Source of the DNA: Oscillospiraceae bacterium
GTDB taxonomy: Bacteria > Bacillota > Clostridia > Oscillospirales > Oscillospiraceae
NCBI GenBank assembly: GCA_902802215.1
Contig: CADCLH010000002.1
Span: forward strand, 1 to 31,620
Length of the DNA: 31,620 nucleotides
Direction of reading: 5' to 3'
This document shows positions 15,178 through 22,156 of this stretch, in pieces; within the stretch, counting starts at the first letter, position 1; each line of letters begins with the position of its first letter. The translations under genes and the position numbers were made by a program. The notes under the pieces are model-generated. The model was not told the DNA's origin. It searched no databases and was given only the letters and a program-made list of their open reading frames with translations.

Positions 15178-16026
15178 TCAGAGCTCGTTTTTGTCGCTTT
15201 TTACCAAACCGAGCTCGCGGAAGCCCCAGGCGAGGCCGTCCTCCTCCACGGCCGGGCAGACCAGATCGCTCTTGCGCTTCAGCTGCGGGCTGCCGTTAGC
15301 CATGCAGACGCTGGTGCCGACGGTCTCGATCATCTCCAGATCGTTCATGCTGTCGCCGAAGCCGACCGTGTCCTCGATCGGGAAATCGAGCGCCTCGGCC
15401 ATGCGCCGGATGCCGAGCCCCTTGTCGAACTTGCGGTTGATGAGCTCGCCGTTGATGCAGTTGGCGGCGGCCACATCCTGCACGAGGAAGTAAAACTCCT
15501 TTTCCAGCGCCTCGATGGCGGGCGCGAGCTGGTCGACCGAGGAGCACATGAAGATCACTTTGTAGAGCGGGCGGCCGTCGTACTCGCGCATGGGCCGGAT
15601 GCCGAGATCCTTTTCCAGCGCCTTGCGCCAGCGGACCAGCTCGCTGTTGCCGCCGGAGGCCTCGTTGAGGAAGTCGGCCAGCCCCTCGTCACAGTAGGCG
15701 GCGTCGCGGGCCTCGATGGTCCGGAAGACGCCCTGCTCCTTGAACAGCCGCAGGGCGGTTTCCTTCTGCTGCTCGCTCATGGGGCAGTCGTAGAGCACGT
15801 TTTCGCCGCAGAAGACGTAGCCGCCGCCGCTCGCCACCGCGCCGTCGAAGCAGCCGTAGTCGAGCAGGGGGGAGAGCATGGCGTGGTTGCGCCCGGTGCA
15901 CAGGAAGACCTTGTGCCCGTTTGCCCGCGCCTCGCGGATGGCCGCCAGCGCGCTGTCGGGCGGGACGTTGCTGCCGGGAGAGGTCAGGGTACCGTCGATG
16001 TCGAGAAAGATCAGCTTCGGCTTCAC
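15178..16026 (-). CDS. Cof-type HAD-superfamily phosphatase
   Basis: A 282-aa cytoplasmic HAD phosphatase with a C2-type cap. Motif I is FLDIDGTLTSP (nucleophile Asp9, acid/base Asp11), motif II CTGRN, motif III Lys in NRKFDKGLGI, and motif IV VGFGDSMNDLEMI. Such enzymes dephosphorylate sugar phosphates or flavin/PLP-type cofactors. The start is GTG at 16024-16026, preceded by AAGGAGGG, and overlaps the TGA of the upstream GH13 gene by three bases (GTGA). Tight coupling suggests that it acts in the same pathway. Removal of phosphate from a sugar phosphate made by the PTS or the GH13 enzyme is an attractive but untested idea. Confidence 0.92.
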   Translation of the reverse strand: MKPKLIFLDIDGTLTSPGSNVPPDSALAAIREARANGHKVFLCTGRNHAMLSPLLDYGCFDGAVASGGGYVFCGENVLYDCPMSEQQKETALRLFKEQGVFRTIEARDAAYCDEGLADFLNEASGGNSELVRWRKALEKDLGIRPMREYDGRPLYKVIFMCSSVDQLAPAIEALEKEFYFLVQDVAAANCINGELINRKFDKGLGIRRMAEALDFPIEDTVGFGDSMNDLEMIETVGTSVCMANGSPQLKRKSDLVCPAVEEDGLAWGFRELGLVKSDKNEL

Positions 16027-17888
16027 GTTGTTCCCTCCTTGTCGAAATCACAGATCAGCCAGACAAAGGCGCCGGGCCAGAGCCGCACGCCGTCCTTGTC
16101 CACCGGCTCGCCGGTGAGCAGATTCGTAAAGCTGCCGGGAGTGTTGACCGGCACGACGCGGTCGGAATCGGCGAAGTTGAACAGCGCCGCGAGCTTCTCC
16201 CCCTTGTTGTAGCGCCCGATGCCCAGCACCGAGTCGTCCCCGGTCAGCAGCAGCCACACGTCCGCCCCGGCGTCAAAGACGCGGTGTTCGCGGCGCAGCT
16301 TTTCGAGCCCGGTCAGCGCGGAGAAGATCTTCCCCTGCACGCTCTCGGGGTCGTGGCGCTTTTCGGCGGCCTCCCAGTCCATCGCGCCGCGGTGCAGGAA
16401 GCGGCTGTCGGGGGCCTTGTAGGGATCGTCGTGATAGCTGTAGTCGTTGAGCTGGGCGATCTCGTCGCCGCTGTAGAGCACGGGGATGCCGCTGAGCGTG
16501 AACATGTAGGCGTGGAGCATGATGTCCAGCCGCAGCGACCAGTCGAGGCGCCAGCCGTCGCCGGACTCCAGCGCCGACTCCACGCCGCACAGCGAGGCGG
16601 TCGTGCCGCACAGGCGCGCGTCGCCGATGCGCGGATCGTTGTTGTACAGCTCGCCCCGGGCGGGACTGCCGTACCAGTTGCCGGTCAGGTAGTCGTTGAG
16701 GTAGCGCTTGTGCGAGACCTCGTCCACCCCGAAGCGCCAGAGGTAGGGGTAATCCAGCCCCCAGCCGATGTCGTCGTGGCAGCGCAGGTAGTTGAGGAAA
16801 GTGTACTCCCTCGGGAGATGGAAGACCTGACCGAGCTGGTGCTGCAACAGGCGCACGTCGCGCGTGGCGACCGTGTGCCAGGTGCTGGCCATGGTGGTGA
16901 CGTTGTAGAGCAGGTGGCACTCCGGCTTTTCGACGCTGCCGAAGTAGGGGACCACCTTGCTCGGCTCCATGACGACCTCGCCCAGCAGCAGCGTGCCGGG
17001 GCAGACGATCTCGCAGACCATGCGCATCATGCGCACCAGCGTATGTACCTGCGGCAGATTGCGGCAGTTGGTGCCGAGCTGCTTCCAGATGTAGGGCACC
17101 GCGTCCAGACGGATGATGTCCACGCCGCGGTTGCAGAGGAAGAGCATGTTCTCGGTCATGTCGTTGAAGACGACGGGGTTTGCGTAGTTGAGGTCCCACT
17201 GGTAGGGGTAGAAGGTGGTCATGACCACCTTGCCCGCCTCCTGACACCAGGTGAAGTTGCCCGGCGCGGTGGTGGGGAAGACCTGCGGGACGGTCTTCTC
17301 GTACTCGAGCGGGATCGCCCAGTTGTCGAAGAAGAAATAGCGGTCCTGAAACTCCTTTTCGCCGGCGCGGGCGCGTTTGGCCCATGCGTGGTCCTCGCTC
17401 GTGTGGTTCATCACGAAGTCGAGACAGACCGCGATGCCGCGCCTGTGGCAGTCGGACGCGAGCGCGGACAGGTCGTCCATCGTGCCGAGCTCCGGCTGGA
17501 CGGCGCGGAAGTCCGCGACCGCGTAGCCCCCGTCGCTGCGCCCGACCGGGCTCTCCAGCAGGGGCATCAGGTGCAGATAGTTGACGCCGCTCTCCTCGAT
17601 GTAGTCGAGCTTTTCCCGCACGCCGTCGAGCGTTTTGGCAAAGCAGTCGACGTACATGAGCATGCCGACCAGATCGCGCCCCTTGTACCAGCCGGGGTCC
17701 TCGGTCCGGCTGCGGTCGATCCGGCGCATCTCCTCGCTGCGCTCGTCATAGGCGCGCAGCAGCATCTGCAAAAAATACTCGTAAGCGTGCTCGTCGTTGC
17801 CGTAGAGCGACATGTACAGCCAGCGCAGCTCGTCCTCGTGCCGCGCCAGACGCTCCCGGAAAAGAGGATCCCATCCCAGTCTGTCCAT
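16023..17888 (-). CDS. GH13 subfamily 4-like enzyme (amylosucrase / sucrose hydrolase type)
   Basis: A 621-aa protein with no signal peptide, so cytoplasmic. A helical N-terminal domain (1-70) precedes a (beta/alpha)8 barrel and a C-terminal beta domain. Amylosucrase-like marks are YLHLMPLLESPVGRSDGGY (about 104-122, with the pocket Asp119 and Tyr122), IWKQLGTNCRNLPQ, and DSR near residue 470, the partner Arg of that Asp. The catalytic triad is nucleophile Asp262 (DIIRLDAV), acid/base Glu304 (LGEVVM) and Asp372 (HDDIG). Amylosucrase makes glucan from sucrose and releases fructose; close relatives only hydrolyse sucrose. The gene leads a unit with the HAD phosphatase and lies next to sucrose-type PTS and fructokinase genes. 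Whether it takes sucrose or sucrose-6-phosphate is the open question. Confidence 0.9.
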   Translation of the reverse strand: MDRLGWDPLFRERLARHEDELRWLYMSLYGNDEHAYEYFLQMLLRAYDERSEEMRRIDRSRTEDPGWYKGRDLVGMLMYVDCFAKTLDGVREKLDYIEESGVNYLHLMPLLESPVGRSDGGYAVADFRAVQPELGTMDDLSALASDCHRRGIAVCLDFVMNHTSEDHAWAKRARAGEKEFQDRYFFFDNWAIPLEYEKTVPQVFPTTAPGNFTWCQEAGKVVMTTFYPYQWDLNYANPVVFNDMTENMLFLCNRGVDIIRLDAVPYIWKQLGTNCRNLPQVHTLVRMMRMVCEIVCPGTLLLGEVVMEPSKVVPYFGSVEKPECHLLYNVTTMASTWHTVATRDVRLLQHQLGQVFHLPREYTFLNYLRCHDDIGWGLDYPYLWRFGVDEVSHKRYLNDYLTGNWYGSPARGELYNNDPRIGDARLCGTTASLCGVESALESGDGWRLDWSLRLDIMLHAYMFTLSGIPVLYSGDEIAQLNDYSYHDDPYKAPDSRFLHRGAMDWEAAEKRHDPESVQGKIFSALTGLEKLRREHRVFDAGADVWLLLTGDDSVLGIGRYNKGEKLAALFNFADSDRVVPVNTPGSFTNLLTGEPVDKDGVRLWPGAFVWLICDFDKEGTT

Positions 17889-17921
17889 TGAAATTCCTCC
17901 GTTAAATCATTGCTTTTTTCC

Positions 17922-17950
17922 ATCTTATCGTGCTTTTCCCGGCGTGTCAA
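17922..17950 (-). promoter_or_regulatory. Sigma-A promoter of the GH13-HAD unit
   Basis: Minus strand: consensus TTGACA (17945-17950), a 17-base spacer and TAAGAT (17922-17927), followed by GGAGGAA before the ATG at 17888. No clear catabolite-response element was seen by eye. Confidence 0.85.
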
Positions 17951-18070
17951 CGGGAATTGCCAAAAAAGGGAGATGAAAATGGTAAAAAGCATGAACAAAT
18001 TATAATTAAAAATATTTGATTACTGTAAGAAATGACAGTTTTTTGGTACAGAATTCGGCGTTTTCCCAAA

Positions 18071-18099
18071 TTGCGGCCCGCCTTTTGACATGATAAAAT
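18071..18099 (+). promoter_or_regulatory. Possible promoter of the 67-aa ORF
   Basis: TTGCGG (18071-18076), a 17-base spacer and TAAAAT (18094-18099). The -10 is good and the -35 weak. A TTGACA at 18085 is too close to that -10 to serve it. Confidence 0.5.
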
Positions 18100-18161
18100 A
18101 CAAATAAAGGAAAAGACAAGTGCGGCGGACGGAACAGCGCGGATCGGAAAAGGAGGGAGGC

Positions 18162-18365
18162 ATGGAGCGCAGGGAAATCATTCAGGTCTTGAGCCGCGAA
18201 TTGGAAAGCCTGACGCGGCTGCATGTCCAATACGGTCTGTATAATACGGAGGGCTTTCAAACGCAGAAGTCCAGCATTGCCCGGTACATTGCCGAGCATC
18301 AGATCGACGCCAGGCGCGAACTGGACCCGCTGACCCTGAACCAATACCGGCGATATTTCGGCTGA
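18162..18365 (+). CDS. Small hypothetical protein, 67 aa
   Basis: Not recognised. The ATG follows an AGGAGGGAGG ribosome site. The protein is charged and predicted mostly helical (MERREIIQVLSRELESLT..., ending LNQYRRYFG), with no cysteines, signal peptide or membrane helix. It stands alone between the divergent GH13 gene and the convergent carbonic anhydrase gene, with its own possible promoter and a shared terminator. Good start signals and no rare-codon clusters argue that it is real. Confidence 0.65.
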   Translation: MERREIIQVLSRELESLTRLHVQYGLYNTEGFQTQKSSIARYIAEHQIDARRELDPLTLNQYRRYFG

Positions 18366-18368
18366 AAA

Positions 18369-18418
18369 GGCGCGGAAACGGAAGGACCCGTGAGTATGGG
18401 TCCTTCCGTTTCCGCGCC
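18369..18418. terminator. Long-stem terminator between convergent genes
   Basis: A 21-bp perfect stem (arms 18369-18389 and 18398-18418) with an 8-nt loop. On the minus strand it is followed by TTTTCAGC, so it chiefly terminates the carbonic anhydrase transcript. The plus strand lacks a T-run. Confidence 0.82.
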
Positions 18419-18438
18419 GTCAAACATTTCGGCTCCGG

Positions 18439-18996
18439 TCAAAGCCAGCGCACGCCGCCGCTGCGGATATCGTAGACCGCGCCGCGAATCTCGAGTCCGG
18501 CCGAGGGGATCTCCGGATGCTCCGCGAAGGCTTGCCGGATGGCTTCCACGGCGTGCGCGACGTTCAGCTCGCAGGCCCGGTCCGGGTCGTGCTCCTCGCC
18601 GATCGCAAGCCGGATCTCATCGGTGATGTAGCGGATGAAGCCGCCCGCTTCCCCGTGCAGCGCCGCCGAAACCGCGCCGCAGCCGGTGTGGCCGAGAACG
18701 AGGATCAGCTTGCAGCCGAGATGCTCCGCCGCGTATTCGATGCTCCCGAGCTGATGGCGGTCAAGCACGTTCCCCGCGACGCGGATGACGAAGAGCTCTC
18801 CGATCCCGGCGGAGAAGATGCTCTCGGGGAGCACGCGGGAGTCCGAACAGCAGATCACGATGGCGTAGGGGCTCTGCCCCTCGCTCGCCGTTTTCAGGCG
18901 CATGGCGGGGGAGACGTCCCCGGCGCTGTGGATGCTGGTCAGATAGCGGCTGTTTCCTTCGATCATGCGCTCGACGAGCGCCGTTTGCCGGTCCAT
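18439..18996 (-). CDS. Beta-class carbonic anhydrase
   Basis: A 185-aa cytoplasmic zinc enzyme interconverting CO2 and bicarbonate. Zinc and catalytic residues are complete: CCSDSR (Cys50, Asp52, Arg54) and GHTGCGA (His103, Cys106). VIRVAGN and SIEYAAEHLG are family-typical. Length suits the short clade of beta enzymes. AAGGAGG precedes the ATG. The only promoter seen upstream on this strand (19226-19254) first drives a structured RNA ending in a terminator at 19026-19069. Expression may therefore depend on readthrough of that terminator, or on a promoter I could not see. Confidence 0.93.
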   Translation of the reverse strand: MDRQTALVERMIEGNSRYLTSIHSAGDVSPAMRLKTASEGQSPYAIVICCSDSRVLPESIFSAGIGELFVIRVAGNVLDRHQLGSIEYAAEHLGCKLILVLGHTGCGAVSAALHGEAGGFIRYITDEIRLAIGEEHDPDRACELNVAHAVEAIRQAFAEHPEIPSAGLEIRGAVYDIRSGGVRWL

Positions 18997-19024
18997 GGCG
19001 ATTCCTCCTTGTTTTCTGCGCCTA

Positions 19025-19219
19025 ATAAAAAAGACAGCCTGTCATCCTTCCGGACCGTCAGACTGTCTTCCTAAACCGGTTTTTCCGCCTACACAATAAG
19101 GTATGCTGGTGTTGCCCGCTCAACGTCCGGCTACGATGCCGCCGGCGGCCCACAAGTAATCTTTGCTTGCTCTCACGGGTTAAGGTGCCGATTACACCGA
19201 TGGGTGACGCCCATCTCCT
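19025..19219 (-). ncRNA. Unassigned ~195-nt structured RNA (stand-alone or carbonic anhydrase leader)
   Basis: It is bounded by a strong promoter (19226-19254) and a rho-independent terminator (19026-19069), with no credible ORF between. Hairpins from the 5' end: GATGGG/CCCATC (19210-19215 with 19199-19204), then directly GGTG/CACC (19184-19198). Later come CCGGC/GCCGG and GTTG/CAAC. A CCGGAC in the middle can pair with GTCCGG in the loop of the terminator hairpin, which would be a way to sense or control termination. Size and isolation suit 6S RNA, but two consecutive 5' hairpins do not fit the 6S rod well. I could not match it to a riboswitch class I know. Confidence 0.65.
19026..19069 (-). 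terminator. Terminator of the structured RNA
   Basis: Minus strand: an 11-bp stem AAGACAGTCTG/CAGGCTGTCTT (one G-T and one C-G after it), a large loop containing TCCGGAAGGA, then TTTTTTATT. It lies 30 bases before the carbonic anhydrase start codon. Confidence 0.85.
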
Positions 19220-19225
19220 GATTTA

Positions 19226-19254
19226 TGTATACCACAGGGGAGGGAAAATGTCAA
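19226..19254 (-). promoter_or_regulatory. Sigma-A promoter of the structured RNA
   Basis: Minus strand: consensus TTGACA (19249-19254), a 17-base spacer and TATACA (19226-19231); start expected near 19219. Confidence 0.85.
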
Positions 19255-19674
19255 GAATTTTTTGTAAAACCTGCATATTTTTTTTCGACAAAAAATGACC
19301 AAACTGTTAAAAGCGCTGAACATGGTACAGGGAAGAACGGCATACACCATATTTTGCGTCACTTTTTCCGGAGAAAAACAAGATGTAGGTTTTGGCCAAG
19401 AACGGCAATTCCCGGATGGAAAATCTTGTACAATCTTGCCTGCCGGACCACGGCATGCCGACTCAAAATGCAAGTCTCCCGATGTAAGAAAAACAGGGAT
19501 CATCCTCAATGAGATGACCCCTGTTTCTGGGATAGTACGCTATTTTTGATACTGCTGTACCCCCGGGGTGCATTTTGTGGGGCGGGGTGCAGTGCTCGAA
19601 TTGATAATTGAGAAAGAAAAACCTTTGGCTATCCAACCAGAATCCTTCGGTTTCAGCACTGCACATAGCTCCTT
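19255..19674. other. AT-richer intergenic stretch without recognisable gene
   Basis: No ORF with a ribosome site or recognisable product. It contains one orphan hairpin at 19491-19526 (AAACAGGG/CCCTGTTT arms with TCATC/GATGA inside, one A-C mismatch), followed by TTTTTCTT on the minus strand, so possibly a second terminator behind the dehydratase operon. A G-rich motif GGGGCGGGGTG at 19579-19589 recurs at 24701-24711 on the other side of the sugar-acid cassette. Confidence 0.6.
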
Positions 19675-19712
19675 AATAAAGACGACGGAGAATTGAGTAT
19701 CTCCGTCGTCTT
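19675..19712 (-). terminator. Terminator of the sugar-acid dehydratase operon
   Basis: Minus strand: a 13-bp perfect stem AAGACGACGGAGA/TCTCCGTCGTCTT (19679-19691, 19700-19712) followed by TTTATTAAGG, 20 bases after the last stop codon. Confidence 0.88.
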
Positions 19713-19732
19713 GCCTATAAGTGAATTCGGTT

Positions 19733-20827
19733 TTACAGTGCGTAGGAAGAATCTTCAACCATATAGTCCTTGAGTACATCGCGGTTGATGTCCAGGCCAA
19801 CGCCGGGGACATCACTGGGACTGACGGTTCCGTCAGGGTTAAGACGCACGGGATTCTGGAATGCCTCATAGATCTTCGCATCATACTGAGGCGGATAGAA
19901 CTCAGCCATGATCACATTGGGGATAGCGCAGTCAAGATGCACGTGAACCTGCTGCTGACCGTGCGGGCTCATAACAATGCCGTTTGCGTCCGCCATGGAA
20001 GCGATCTTCATATACTCGGTGATACCGCCGCAGCAGGCTGCATCGGGATTGAGAATATCCACAGCATGCGTCTTGAACAGATCACGGAATCCGTAGCGGG
20101 TCATCTCATTCTCGCCTGCCGCAATGGGAATGATGGTTTTCTCGGAGACCTTGCGGTAGCCGTCATAGTCGTCGGCATCAACGGGTTCTTCAAACCAATA
20201 GGGATGATACTCCTCTACCATCTTTGAAAACTCCACTGCCTCATATGCTTTGTAAGCACAGTTTGCATCCATCATCAGCTTGAGCTTATCGCCGATGACT
20301 TCGCGAACGGCTTTGACACGCGCAGCATCTTCCTCAAGAGACAGCACACCGACCTTCATCTTGACGGCCTTGGCACCCCAGGAGAGGTATTCCTCCATCT
20401 CCTGCTGCAGTTCCCGGATTCCCTTGCCCGGTGCGTAGTAACCGCCCGCAATGTAGTAAGGAACACTTTCACGCGAACCGCCGAGAAGCTGATAGAGCGG
20501 AATGCCGGAAACCTTGGAGCGGATATCCCACAGCGCAATGTCAATGGCAGAGATGCTCCACAGACTGTTGCCTTTGCGGCCAAGGAATTTCGGTACGTAC
20601 ATCCGCTTCCAGAGCTTTTCGTTGTTGAGCGGATTCTCCCCGATCAGAAGCTGGCCAAGACGATCCACGAAGTTGAGCTCATAGGAGGTGCCATAACCGG
20701 TGATCCCTTCGTCGGTTTCAATGCAAACCAGATTCAGAGAGTTGTGGGTAAAGGTGGTCTTGCCGTTCTGAATGGGCTTATCCTTGGGCCACTTGTATTT
20801 TTCGGTATAAACCTTTGTGATCTTCAT
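19733..20827 (-). CDS. Enolase-superfamily sugar-acid dehydratase (mandelate racemase type)
   Basis: A 364-aa cytoplasmic Mg2+ enzyme. A capping domain (1-120) precedes a beta-barrel with the KxK acid/base pair Lys156/Lys158 (KMKVG), metal ligands Asp187 (MMDANCAY), Glu213 (WFEEPV) and Glu239 (AAGENE), Asp262, and His289 (SPHGQQQVH). This is the mandelate racemase subgroup layout with KxK plus His-Asp, used by rhamnonate-, galactarate- or gluconate-type dehydratases. The exact sugar acid cannot be read. AAGGAG precedes the ATG. It is the third gene of a minus-strand operon, 25 bases behind the transporter. Base composition is less GC-rich than the flanking genes. Confidence 0.9.
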   Translation of the reverse strand: MKITKVYTEKYKWPKDKPIQNGKTTFTHNSLNLVCIETDEGITGYGTSYELNFVDRLGQLLIGENPLNNEKLWKRMYVPKFLGRKGNSLWSISAIDIALWDIRSKVSGIPLYQLLGGSRESVPYYIAGGYYAPGKGIRELQQEMEEYLSWGAKAVKMKVGVLSLEEDAARVKAVREVIGDKLKLMMDANCAYKAYEAVEFSKMVEEYHPYWFEEPVDADDYDGYRKVSEKTIIPIAAGENEMTRYGFRDLFKTHAVDILNPDAACCGGITEYMKIASMADANGIVMSPHGQQQVHVHLDCAIPNVIMAEFYPPQYDAKIYEAFQNPVRLNPDGTVSPSDVPGVGLDINRDVLKDYMVEDSSYAL

Positions 20828-20852
20828 ACGGACTTACTCCTTGAACAGTTGA

Positions 20853-22136
20853 TCAGAAGCAGGGAAGAACAGTCATGACATAGAGGACATAGAAAACACC
20901 GAAGACAACGGACACAAGCCAGCTCTGTTTGACAAGAGACTTGATGTCGTAGCCGCCGACGCCCATCACGATGGGAATCGCGCTGGTTGCCATGGGGGTC
21001 ATGTAAGCGGTCAGACCGGCGGCGGTAATGACGACCAGCAGACCGATGGGATTGGCACCGATCGCCTGGCAGGTGAGGATAACGATGGGCGCAAAGATGT
21101 TGATAACAGCCTGGTTCTGCATAAACTGGGTAAGCACGAAGGGGATGATAAAGAAGATGATGCCGAGGACATAACCATTGCGGACATTGCCGACGACGGA
21201 AGCGAGAGCGTTGCCGATTACATCGCCTGCCCCGGTAGCGGTCATAGCGCCCGCCATGGCAAGTGCGCCGATTAGCATAAAGGCAATGTCGACGGGCAGA
21301 GCGGCAATGGCTTCCTTGCCGGTGAGCGTACCGCAGATCACGGTGAGAACGGCACCCAGCAGGCAGACTTCCCAAGCCGCGAGACCGAACTTGCTGCCGG
21401 TGAAGAAGAGAACGATAACCATGAAGAAGATGATAACGCCGGCCCAGTCAGCAAAAGGCTTGAGAGGGGTCTTCTGCTTGGCGATGGCCACATCCTGCAG
21501 AGGGACGGGGGGCTGCTCGGGAGCGATCTTGTAGCCCATGGTCCAGGCCCACAGCGGTGCAATGATCAGCATGGGCCAGCGGCCTTTGGTGAAGTCCATG
21601 GCAGAGAAGGTGAACTCGGATTCATAGGTTTCCAGGAAGCCGCTGAAAATACCGGACTCCTGAATAGCAGCGCCGGAGGGAAGAATGCAGCAGCAGGCGA
21701 CGCAGACCATACCGAGGGGGAACATGACCTTGGAGGGAGAGACGTTGTACTCTCTGCACATTTGGAGTGCGAGGGGGAAGACGATGCAGTAGCAGGCGCC
21801 GGGGCTGTTCATGAGGTTTGTGAGAACAGCAGCGAGGATCAGGTAGACAAGGTAAGTACGCTTGAAGGAACCGCCGGTCAGTTTTACAACAGCCTTGGAG
21901 AACTTGTCTACCAGACTTGTGCGGCTGAGGCCGGCAGATACGACAAACATGGAGGCCATCATGATAACGTTGTTGTTCGCGAAGTAGGAAAGTGCGGATT
22001 TCGCGTCGAGGCACTTGGTCAGCACCAGCGCCACAATGGTTGCCATACCGACGGTTCCCATGGGGAGCTTGTTGCTGCCATACAGGATCAGGGATGCCAC
22101 AAAGATTACAATGCAGATTACGAGCTGGGTGTTCAT
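20853..22136 (-). CDS. SLC13/DASS-type anion transporter (sugar-acid or carboxylate permease)
   Basis: A 427-aa integral membrane protein with about 11-12 hydrophobic helices. The two-fold repeat typical of the ion-transporter superfamily is visible: SPGACYCIVFPLALQMC with ILPSGAA in the first half, and TQFMQNQAVINIFAPIV with TPMATSAIPIVMGVGGYD in the second. The TNLMNSPGA and FMQNQAV hairpin-type motifs match carboxylate/anion symporters. A 75-residue cytoplasmic loop separates the halves. AGAGGAG precedes the ATG. Lying between two sugar-acid dehydratase genes, it is the likely importer of their substrate, probably with Na+ or H+ (inference). Confidence 0.87.
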   Translation of the reverse strand: MNTQLVICIVIFVASLILYGSNKLPMGTVGMATIVALVLTKCLDAKSALSYFANNNVIMMASMFVVSAGLSRTSLVDKFSKAVVKLTGGSFKRTYLVYLILAAVLTNLMNSPGACYCIVFPLALQMCREYNVSPSKVMFPLGMVCVACCCILPSGAAIQESGIFSGFLETYESEFTFSAMDFTKGRWPMLIIAPLWAWTMGYKIAPEQPPVPLQDVAIAKQKTPLKPFADWAGVIIFFMVIVLFFTGSKFGLAAWEVCLLGAVLTVICGTLTGKEAIAALPVDIAFMLIGALAMAGAMTATGAGDVIGNALASVVGNVRNGYVLGIIFFIIPFVLTQFMQNQAVINIFAPIVILTCQAIGANPIGLLVVITAAGLTAYMTPMATSAIPIVMGVGGYDIKSLVKQSWLVSVVFGVFYVLYVMTVLPCF

Positions 22137-22156
22137 GGTTTTCTCCTCTCTTTTTT

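Noticed and set aside
11178..16212. Very long plus-strand frames opposite ptsI, the PTS gene and the HAD gene (705 and 1021 codons)
   Set aside because: Same antisense effect of high GC3; the minus-strand genes carry clear family motifs.
19044..19060. TCCGGAAGGA in the terminator loop resembles the SRP RNA helix 8 tip
   Set aside because: Only the GGAA loop and three pairs match. The flanking CAGG/AGCAG bulges are absent and the motif sits in a terminator, not mid-molecule.
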